Below, piece after piece: positions 45,817 through 53,468 of a stretch of 64,000 nucleotides of DNA. The stretch spans positions 959,151-1,023,150 of the forward strand of contig FJOG01000019.1 in assembly GCA_900073065.1 (NCBI GenBank). The letters run 5' to 3'. The position numbers and the translations under genes are program-made. The notes beneath the pieces were generated by a model. It did no database searches. It saw nothing but the letters and a program-made list of their open reading frames with translations, and had not been told where the DNA came from. The stretch comes from Phialocephala subalpina (taxonomy: Eukaryota; Ascomycota; Leotiomycetes; Helotiales; Mollisiaceae). Within the stretch, counting starts at the first letter, position 1. Every line of letters begins with the position of its first letter.

Positions 45817-45855
45817 GCCGTTCGCCACGTGAAGGCAGGTCTCATGAATGGCTCC
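45817..45855 (-). other. Candidate 39-nt microexon, downstream copy
   Basis: Flanked on the minus strand by an acceptor with branch site (GCTAACATGTGTGTAG) and a GTAAGT donor at 45816-45811. The exon, donor and first ~30 bases of the following intron are similar to those at 51139-51179, 5.3 kb away. Confidence 0.5.
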
Positions 45856-45977
45856 CTACACACATGTTAGCAGTCCCAGTATTACATCCGTCTCCGCCAC
45901 GCTCCACCCCTCCTTCCCTCTTGTCCATCCAGTCCACCAATTCCATCCTCTCTAGTCTCAGTTCAGTCCGCTTGACT

Positions 45978-46230
45978 TCATCCAGCTCGGTTCTCGTGGG
46001 CCTCGGTGGCTCGCACGTATAATCGTTCGCTTCTGTTCGTCTCGAGCCTCGTTCGGTGGCTTGTAGAATCCTTCTCTTTGGGCCTCAGGTCGGTGGCTCC
46101 TATGATCATTTGATTTGGTTCGCGCCTCGTTCGGTGGTTTGTATGGTCATTCTGTTTGAGCCTCGGGCCGGTGACTTGATCGTTTAGTTCGGTCGCGTTC
46201 GGTGGCCAAGTCCCTCCGAGTTCCCTGATT
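45978..46230 (-). repeat. Degenerate ~40-bp repeat with CCTCGTTCGGTGGCTTG core
   Basis: On the plus strand, CCTCGTTCGGTGGCTTG and variants recur about every 40 bases. The minus-strand frame (46355-45978) translates them as 13-14-residue modules such as NDHTNHRTRREPN and DSTSHRTRLETN. Related units occur at about 46480-46545 and 47230-47345, between and after copies of the 75-bp repeat, so the two repeat types are interleaved. Confidence 0.65.
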
Positions 46231-46246
46231 CCTCCTCTTCGAGGAC

Positions 46247-47220
46247 AATATTTGACCAGGACTACTAAGTCTAGTAGCTGCCTTTCTTTCCTCGCTACTC
46301 CCCTCCTCCTCAAGGACACAATTTGACTAGAACTGCCACGCCTAGCAGCCGCCATTGTTCTTCATTGCTCACCTCGCCCTCTCAAAGAAACAACTTGACC
46401 AGAACCACCAAGCCCGGCGGCCGCCATCGTTCCTCGCTACTCTGCATTCCTCAATCTCCCTAATCCCAATTCGGTTCAATTCGTCTTAAGCCTCGTTCAG
46501 TGGCTTGTGCCTCGGGGTCGGTGGCTCGCATGATCTCTCGGTTTCACTCCTCCCAAAGGACGCAGGTTTGACCAGAGCCACCAAGTCTGGTAGCCGCCGT
46601 CTGCTCCCCGCTAATCACCGCTCCCCTTTCTCCTCCTTGAGAACCCTAGTTTGACCAGAACTGTCAAGTCCAGTAGTCGCCCTTCCCTTGCTCGCCACAC
46701 CTCCTCAAGGACATGAGTTTGACCAGAATCACCACGTCTAGTGATCGCTACTCACTCCCTCTTCTCGCCTCATTCCCAAGGACATGAGTTTGAACAGAAT
46801 CACCAAGTCCAGTGATCGCCACTCACTCCCCTCTGGCCATCACTCCTGCTCAAGGAGACGAACTTGATCCGAACCATTGAGCCCAATGGCTGCCATCCAT
46901 TCCCCGCTAGTCCACCACTTTCCATTTCAAGGACACGAATTTGACCTGAACCAGTAAGTCTACTGGCCGCAATTCACTCCCCAACACTTCCCACAATTCC
47001 CCTACTTTTCCTTCTCAAGGACGCGAATTTGACCCGAACTGCCAAAACTGGCGGCCGCCCTTCGCTCCCCACTCTCTCATCTTCCTCCTCGAGAACGCGG
47101 ATTTGACCCGAGCCACTGAGCCCAGAGGCCGCCATCCGTTTCCCACTACTCACTAATGCTTCCTCCTCGAAGATAGGAATTTGGCCTGAACCACTAGGCC
47201 TAGTGGTCGCCATTCGTGTC
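46247..47220 (-). repeat. ~75-bp tandem repeat array, about 12 copies, each with a covarying hairpin
   Basis: About 12 degenerate units follow one another, recognised by the plus-strand core AAGGACNNRANTTTGACC. Each is followed by two 6-base arms around a ~6-base loop, then CGCC. Arms differ between copies yet stay complementary: ATCAC/GTGAT (copies 6 and 7), CCATT/AATGG (8), CCAGT/ACTGG (9), ACCACT/AGTGGT (12), CTACT/AGTAG (1). On the minus strand most units also translate as a ~25-residue repeat with the pattern AATGLGGSGQIRVLEE. Copies 11 and 12 lie in one open frame (47459-46974), but later copies change frame. A spacer of the ~40-bp repeat type interrupts the array at about 46480-46545. 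Confidence 0.85.
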
Positions 47221-47462
47221 TTCTGAAATTTCGGTTTCGTTCGCTCGGGCTTCGTGGAGTAGCTTGCATCGCGGAGTTCGTTTTCATGGTAATCGTTCGG
47301 TTCGGTCGTCTCGGGCCTCGATTCGACGGCTTGCATCGCGGTTGTAATGATCGAAGACAACCATCCTGCTACACATGTGATCAGCTTGGTCTTGTGGATA
47401 AGTTTAAGAAGGTGGAAAGAATTCCTTTCTACAATGTCCGACCCAAGAACGAAAGTCATGAT

Positions 47463-47515
47463 CTGGAGAAAGCACGAGGAAGGTCAGCGAGACAAAATTT
47501 GGCATGAACATTTAC
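47463..47515 (-). other. Canonical 53-nt intron
   Basis: GTAAAT donor at 47515, GCTGAC branch site and TTTCTCCAG acceptor ending at 47463. It links the 41-nt microexon 47556-47516 to the large exon that begins at 47462 and runs into the 75-bp repeats. Confidence 0.65.
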
Positions 47516-47817
47516 CAACGTCCTTCTCCGTTTGATTCGAAGTTCGTGCAAAGTACCTGTTCATTAGCTAGCAAGGGTTCAATGGATTGGAGTATACGGG
47601 CTTCATCGGATAAAATCACGCAGCAGATGCTCAACCTGTGGAAATCACCAGCATTTGTTCAATAGAGGGGTAAGTGTACTCACTTCAAATCTGACCGAGA
47701 CAATCGAACACCTTTCAAGACATCTGTATCATCAGCCAGCGAGTATTCAGCAGCAATGAATTGGAGCATACTCACTTCAAATATCACCGAGACATCCCAA
47801 CACCCTTTCCAAAACAT
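47516..47817 (-). repeat. Tandem microexon-plus-intron units (four microexons)
   Basis: On the minus strand four microexons can be placed: 47817-47776 (42 nt), 47723-47684 (40 nt), 47635-47598 (38 nt) and 47556-47516 (41 nt). Introns of 52, 48 and 41 nt separate them (donors GTGAGT, GTGAGT, GTATAC; acceptors GATACAG, TCCACAG, GAACAG, preceded by CTGAT, CTGGTGAT and GCTAAT). The first two units are clear 92-bp duplicates of each other, exon and intron together, and the third intron is also related (CTCCAATYCATTG). From the second microexon on, the phases fit one open frame: 13-residue modules VLKGVRLSRSDLK, LSICCVILSDEAR and TLHELRIKRRRTL lead into the 47462 exon. The first microexon has a TGA in that frame. 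Confidence 0.65.
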
Positions 47818-48416
47818 CTGTGCAATCAGCCAGCGAGTATTCAACGAAGATGGGAGGAAAATACCCAACTTTTGCATCGGAACGCGGAATCTGCACAGCA
47901 AAACTCGCGATATACTTTCCCTGAACTTGCTACGATGTGCCTCTGCGCTTGCAGTTCAGCTTTAAGTTTGCACTGCATGCAAACTTGCGTGGAAATCAAA
48001 TAGAGGATTCGAAGAAGAAAACCAATGAGTAGAAGATGGATATTGACTTGAGAACAAGTCGGGAGAAAAGGAGACGTTCGCAATTCCTCCCACCTGGAGG
48101 CAGCTCAACAGCGAACAAAATTCAACGCAGGAAATCGCAAACAACAACTCTATGAAAAAAAACCAAGGTCAAAACAGTCGCTTGCAAAATCAAAAGCAGA
48201 CCCCGTGGCCATCGAGATCGGAGAGAAAAGGAAAGTCGCTTAAGGCAGCGAGTCACCACCAGTCGTCAAGTCTGCGAGCAAGTCAGCGCCTGGATTGGTT
48301 GGACAGGAGGGGAGACTTGCCATCCATCATGAACACGTGAGTTGCACAGGATAAACCTCCCTCCACACTGCCAGGGAGGACTTGCTACCTTGTGCTCCAC
48401 GTTTGCAAGAGAAAGG

Positions 48417-48593
48417 CCGTTCAATCATACTGAGACCGTTCAATCATAATTCCCCTCACTTGGCTCGTCGGGGAAATGCACATATCACCATCCCCTCCGA
48501 CAGAACAGCCCGTTCAATCATACTCGTACTATCGTGAGGTCGTGAGAAGTCGTGGACATCGTAAATCCCCCTCCTCACTTGGATCATTAGGGA
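48417..48593. repeat. Degenerate ~93-bp direct repeat
   Basis: CCGTTCAATCATA occurs at 48417, 48436 and 48509. The second and third are each followed by a CCCCTC...CTCACTTGG block (near 48451 and 48567) and a GGGAA ending. It is a degenerate duplication inside the microexon locus. Confidence 0.7.
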
Positions 48594-49581
48594 ATTAAAG
48601 CAAGAATAAGAGATTTCAGTGCTCCTGGAAGCAAGGAGACCGCGATGGAAATGCCCCGCCACCTGAAGCATTGCGCCCGCTCACCAGAAAAAAAGACAAA
48701 GCCTCGATTCAATTGAATAATCAGAACAGAGAAATTGCCTACCTTGGACGAAAGAAAAACTCGAAGAGAGCAAGTCGACTGTAGAAACCTAAGAGAAGAA
48801 GCAGAACGTCAATTGCAAAGAGTATACCGAAACACACTGGGGATGGGGAGACTTCCCTACTGGCCAGCAAGACTACAAAGTTGGAGGAAGTGAAGCACTT
48901 TCCAGAAGTCCGTGGTCATCACTGTTTTGAAGGTGAAGCCCACTGAACCTGCCTGAGAGAATGTCAGCTCGAACTTCAAACGCCGAGGGTGGATCTGACG
49001 TGCCTGCAATCATGTCAGCGCCAGCTTGAATCGAGTCGGAAGAGAAACTTCCCAACTGTCTAAGCACAACAAATCACAAGGTGAGACCAAAGAACCTGCG
49101 ACAGCATCGGCAAAACCAGAGACTTGGGGAGTGGGGACTTTCCTTGCGTCAGCGAGTTGGACATAAAGAATGAAGAGATGTCAGCAGACGAAAGGCAGAA
49201 GAGAAGCGACAGAAGGCAAGACAGAAGGAACATATCGAGAACTGGTTCTCATCGTCTCAGATTTCTCAAGACGGCAGTTCGCAACTCGCCCACTCTACAT
49301 TTTTGCAGAGTGTTTGAAGAGGAAGCAGCTCTCTCGAGTGTTTCTCATCATCGATCGAATTCCCCAGACCCCCCTACGAATAGATCTTTTGAGATCGCGA
49401 TAAACATGGTCAATGACATGGCTAAGAAAGATCCAAGCGGGGAATCCAAGAAATGCATCACGCGGTAACTTCACCCAAATTGAAGACTTACCTACAGATA
49501 TTGAATAGATCTCGAGCAGATAGATTCAGAAACAGATGGTAGAGGTAGATAGCAAAAAGAGATAGGAGAGAGAGATGGCAG

Positions 49582-49590
49582 TATAAATAT
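49582..49590. promoter_or_regulatory. TATA-like box beside the hairpin array
   Basis: TATAAATAT at 49582-49590 lies 9 bases before the first hairpin of the 49.6-kb array. It could direct plus-strand transcription through the array, opposite to the presumed microexon transcript. Evidence is the motif only. Confidence 0.3.
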
Positions 49591-49598
49591 TAGTTTAA

Positions 49599-49816
49599 CG
49601 TCTTTTCGGACGCCACAGTTTGCGCCCGTTGGATTGACGGTATGTTTTAAGTCGTCCCAGACTATGTTTAACCTCAACGTGGAGGCAATTTTTTTACGTG
49701 GCCCTGACCCACGAGGAATTTTAAGGTCATCTCGGACCGAGCGTTAGTTTTACGTCTTCTCGGACGTAGTTTAATGTCTTTCCGGACATAATTTTACAAC
49801 ATCACCGTTGAGACGG
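49599..49816. repeat. Array of nine short covarying hairpins
   Basis: Nine consecutive inverted repeats with 4-6-bp arms and mostly 6-base loops lie at 20-30-bp spacing: CGTC/GACG (49599), CCGT/ACGG (49626), AGTC/GACT (49650), CCTC/GAGG (49672), CGTGG/CCACG (49697), GGTC/GACC (49725), TACGTC/GACGTA (49751), ATGTC/GACAT (49774) and CCGT/ACGG (49805). Several share the context GTTTTA before the left arm and loops such as TTCTCG or TTTTCG. The arms change in a compensating way between copies while loop and spacer drift. No ORF runs through it. Confidence 0.85.
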
Positions 49817-50399
49817 AGCAAAGACAGAGGAGAGAGTGCGCTGCTCGAAGCAGTGTTGCCGGGAAAGAGAAATATACACGAATGAGAAGCGAAATGGAAA
49901 ATTATCAAGAACAAGTAGGACTCTCTACTTGCTGCATGAACGGAACTGGAGGAAATGGCGGTTGAAAGTGCTGGAGGGTGTAGTCCTTGCTGGCCCCAGG
50001 CATGGTTGATGAGATGAAAGACAGAACGATGGAATGAAAACGAGCCGCTGCGAAAGATGTAGTGTTGCTCGAGCCCGGCATGACGATCTGTCCCTCCCTG
50101 GAGGAGACGAATCGCACATCGCGAGAAAGGGAATGCGAAAGCAAGAGAGAACAGGCATGTGAACGATTCAGAAGAGAAAATGAGACCTTGAGACGAGGCT
50201 TACTGAAGCAAGGCACCTGATCGGGTTGGTGACCCCGGGAAGGAAAGACACAACAGAAATGAGAGAGTGTGGAAGGAGAGAAGAGGAAATAATATAGCAG
50301 GTGGACAAAGAGATGAGGCGCTGCAGTATGGTGCAGTGTTGCTCAATCAGTAAATTGGAGCAAATCCTCGTGTTTGAGGAAATACAACACTTACCTGAA

Positions 50400-50800
50400 G
50401 GTGAGGAATGAAAATGGGCCGGACTTGTGAAACCGTTGCCCGAGAAAATCAAGGGAATTAATGGCTTCCGCCGAGAAGTGGAAAGAATGACAAGATAAGG
50501 GAGGAAACAGAGAGAGGAACGGAGAGATGAGAAGCGCAAGCAAAACTTCTCTTGTGGTAAGAGAAAGGAACAGGGCCGCACTTATCACCGCCGCTTGTTT
50601 GAAATCAGAGAAATCGATAAATTACGCCGAGAAACGCAAATTGAAGTGAGGAAGATAACGAGTGGAAGACAGCAAGAGAGGCGGAGCGAGAGAGACGGAG
50701 AGAGGAGAGAGCAGCAAGTAAAAGCTTTTTCCTTGCTGTGAGAAAGGACAAAGGGCCGCACTCATCGCCGTTGCCCGAGAGAATACAAAAACTCCAAGTA
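50400..50800. repeat. ~170-bp tandem repeat, three copies
   Basis: The core GGGCCGCACTYATCRCCG begins at 50753 and 50573, with a diverged form GGGCCGGACTTGTGAAACCG at 50415. Upstream blocks (AGCAAG...CTTGTG/CTTGCTGTGAGAAAGGA) also align between the first two. Reading frames differ between copies, which argues against a protein repeat. Confidence 0.75.
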
Positions 50801-51138
50801 GACAATCAGAAGTAAGAGTATAAAAAAGCGACAACGAGGAAGCGTAATGAAAAGGACAGAGGGTACTTGCCTCGTAAGGTTTGTCTGCATGGCTATGGAT
50901 GTCGAAGTCGATGAAGAAACTGTCAAGCGGTCAGCGAGTTCAAAGAAGATGGGGATTGAGGGGTACTTATCTTTTGAAGGGACGATGGCAGCCAATGACA
51001 ACTGGAAGCACATGGTCAGTCATCAAAGTTCCTTGATGTGAGGGCAAGAAAAAAATGGGGGAGGGAAAACTTGCCTGTCGAGTCAAATGTCGGTCAGGGA
51101 GTGAGAGCTTTGGTTTAGCTAGACTTCTGTGTACTTAC

Positions 51139-51179
51139 ACCTCTCGCCAGTCGGGAAGGCAGCTCTCTTGAGAGGCGCC
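51139..51179 (-). other. Candidate 41-nt microexon, upstream copy
   Basis: Minus strand: acceptor GCTAAAATTTTATAG, 41-nt exon containing the near-palindrome CTCTCAAGAGAG, then GTAAGT donor at 51138-51133. It is similar to the 45817-45855 microexon and its flanks. Confidence 0.5.
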
Positions 51180-51299
51180 CTATAAAATTTTAGCAGGCAA
51201 GACGGCAGTCCAGTGACTTCCATCACCGAACTGAAGAGAGGCACAGATGGAGTCCTAAAGTCGGGTCCACACGAGGCGAAATACGTCGCTGACACCAGT

Positions 51300-52165
51300 C
51301 ATCCTGCAGCCAAGGGATACCCAAAAGTTTTACAGCTCGCAGGACAACTGGCCGCGTCGCGCACACTCTCCCAATCGGTGATGTTTGCCATCAGAAACTG
51401 CAATCAAGGTCCAATTCTGGGAAGTTAGCACGTGACTGATGCAAAAGAGAGGATGAGGAAGAACTTACTGCAAGAGCTAGGCCCCGCGCCTCCGTGGTTT
51501 CCCAGACAAGTCACCAAGGTAGCCACACTCCCAAGGCAAACCATTCTCAGCACTGCTAGAATGGACTTGACACTTGCAGAAATACGTGCTAGTCAGACTC
51601 TCCCAGCGCCGCCAAAACCTGTTATGACCTTCTGTTGTGACGTTCTTGTTACCTTCCAAGCCATCAGCACAAATTTTACAGCATGACAACAGAATTCATT
51701 TCACAACAGAAGGTCGATCTTTCTCCAAATTTGACAAGGAGCTGCCTGTATAGCCCTAGCGGTAGAGATGCCCCGAACGTCTCATTATCCCGCCGATCGC
51801 TTTATCGCGAACAACAGCTGCTGTAACAACAGTGCAGGGCAGCAACATGCGTCCGAAGTCCTTCAGCTGAGCTTGCCTGTCGTTCTCCCAACGGGTTCCC
51901 GAAAAGTTCTACAGCAGAACAACAGGGGCTGCAACTGGATTCTTCGGCGCACAATACTCGTTTGCCAATTTTGGTTCAAGATAGTACAAAAAAGCAAATC
52001 AGACCCGTCAGAATCCGCCGAGACTGGACGGAATTTCCCTGAAAAAAGCTTCAGAAAGCGAGAACTCAAAATGTATTCATCAGTAGTTTGAGAAGAGGAG
52101 GCACTATTACTTGAAACTGCACCCTGTAAAGACCCACCAAGCGATACGCACCAGTTTTACAGCGC
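51300..52165. repeat. Four degenerate copies of a GCTGTAAAACT...CTTGG block
   Basis: On the minus strand, GCTGTARAAYT followed by about 15-20 bases and a TTGG block recurs near 52165, 51915, 51680 and 51340. Spacings of about 230-340 bp point to successive duplication inside the microexon locus. Confidence 0.55.
51417..51468 (-). other. Canonical 52-nt intron in the microexon locus
   Basis: Minus strand: GTAAGT donor (51468-51463), GCTAAC branch site and TTCCCAG acceptor ending at 51417. Both length and signals match the introns of clear protein-coding genes in this window, which supports a spliced minus-strand transcript here. Confidence 0.65.
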
Positions 52166-53456
52166 GATCTTTCAGGGGCAGGTGGCAATGGACGAGGTGC
52201 GGGCTCGAACACTCCAACAACTTAGTTGCAGACAGACACAGATCTTGTTCAAGCTTTCTTCGGCTGGACTTCCTTCCTAATAAACACTGAAAAATTAGAA
52301 TCATTCCAAAATGCAGAGAAGAATCGAAGAGCCAACGAGGTCTGACGAAAGGAAATACAAGGACATTTGTACGAGAAAAGAAGATTTGAAATCGCAAAGC
52401 AGGAAACAAAGAACAGCAGACTGCAGGCGCTCGTCGAAACTTCTTCACTGAAGACCTTCGAGGCGAGAAGACTCACCATGGCGACATGATGGAAAATTGC
52501 GGGAATGACTCCAAAGTTACACAGACAGCGTTGGAAGTGCGCTGAGAATGTATCAATGAAGAAGAAGGTATATGAAGCAGATGTCTGAAGCAGCTGTAAT
52601 AGGTAAGAGATGAAGTGCGATATGCAACAAAAGGAGATACCTCAGGTGAAAATTGTCAAGTGTGGTTCGTGGGGCGCGCTAGCGCTAAGCGAGAAAATAG
52701 GGGGACGATTTGCAACAAATTCAGAAGGAGCGACCAACACAGACACAAATGGAAGCTTCTCTCTAAGTCACCTCCCAAACGATGATTTCATCGAATTTGG
52801 TCTCTGCTCTGCATTCACACCTCACAAAATTGCAGAAGTGGCCGGAGCTCCAAGCACGTGCTCAAATTTGCTCAGCGCACAGAGATGATATTTCGTCGTG
52901 CACAATGAAGTAATTTGCAGCAGAATACAAGATTCGAAATTTTCAAATACAATGAAAAGGAGATACTGTAGCTGATCACTAGATCGAAAGAAAATAATGA
53001 TTAAGTCTGGAGTACGAGGTGTTGCAGCGGTGTTGCTCGCACTGCGAAGCTGCTCCTCGGTCGCACTGCGACAGTCATCTTCGATTCCTCGACGACGACG
53101 ACAAAGAAAGGAACGGCTAGGGGATTTCCAAACTCGAGAACCGACGATGAGCACTGCCCATGTTGTTCTGTTGAGTAGGAGGAGGGGAGGCGTCAACTTG
53201 CAGTCGAGTGCACTGCACTGCGACCAGCAAACTTCTGCGACAACGAGGTCGATGGCAGCTTCAGCGCCGGTGAGGTGGAGTTTACAATCTGATTATTGTG
53301 GAACAGATTGTACTTACTTGTGTAATGATGTTGCTGTGCTGTCCTCGAGGCATTGTATAGGAGCTAAATTATGTCGTCGTGGAAGTAGCTCACATGGAGT
53401 GAGAAAAAGTGGTGTGTAAAGGTGATGGAGGAATGTGGAAATTGGGACCAGGAGCC

Positions 53457-53468
53457 GATATTTATACC
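53457..53468 (-). promoter_or_regulatory. TATA box of the microexon locus
   Basis: GGTATAAATATC on the minus strand lies about 105 bp before ATG 53353. The ATG opens a 36-nt first exon that ends in a GTAAGT donor. Confidence 0.5.

Larger units (their letters stand above)
45817..53353 (-). other. Candidate microexon-array transcription unit (coding or long RNA)
   Basis: Read on the minus strand, this 7.5-kb stretch starts with a TATA box (53468-53457), ATG 53353 and 12 codons (MPRGQHSNIITQ) ending at a GTAAGT donor. It then shows repeated canonical intron signals: GTAAGT or GTGAGT donors at about 52476, 51468, 51138, 50394, 49491, 47775, 47683 and 45816, several paired with CTNAY branch sites and YAG acceptors 41-54 nt away. 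A complete example is 51468-51417 (52 nt, GTAAGT, GCTAAC, CCCAG). Exons between them are often about 40 nt. No ORF over 165 codons and no known domain occurs. Most sequence is in degenerate duplications. The unit could be a fast-evolving multi-exon protein gene, a spliced long non-coding RNA, or a decayed gene; exact exon limits are known only for the 47.5-47.8 kb part. Confidence 0.45.

Noticed and set aside
45978..47345. CRISPR array
   Set aside because: The units are degenerate, have no conserved repeat with unique spacers, and the organism is a eukaryote. Covarying hairpins in tandem units explain the pattern better.
50168..50581. 137-codon minus-strand ORF inside the microexon locus
   Set aside because: Ser/Leu-rich reading of a C/T-rich strand. 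The same repeat copies are read in different frames, so it is unlikely to be a protein.
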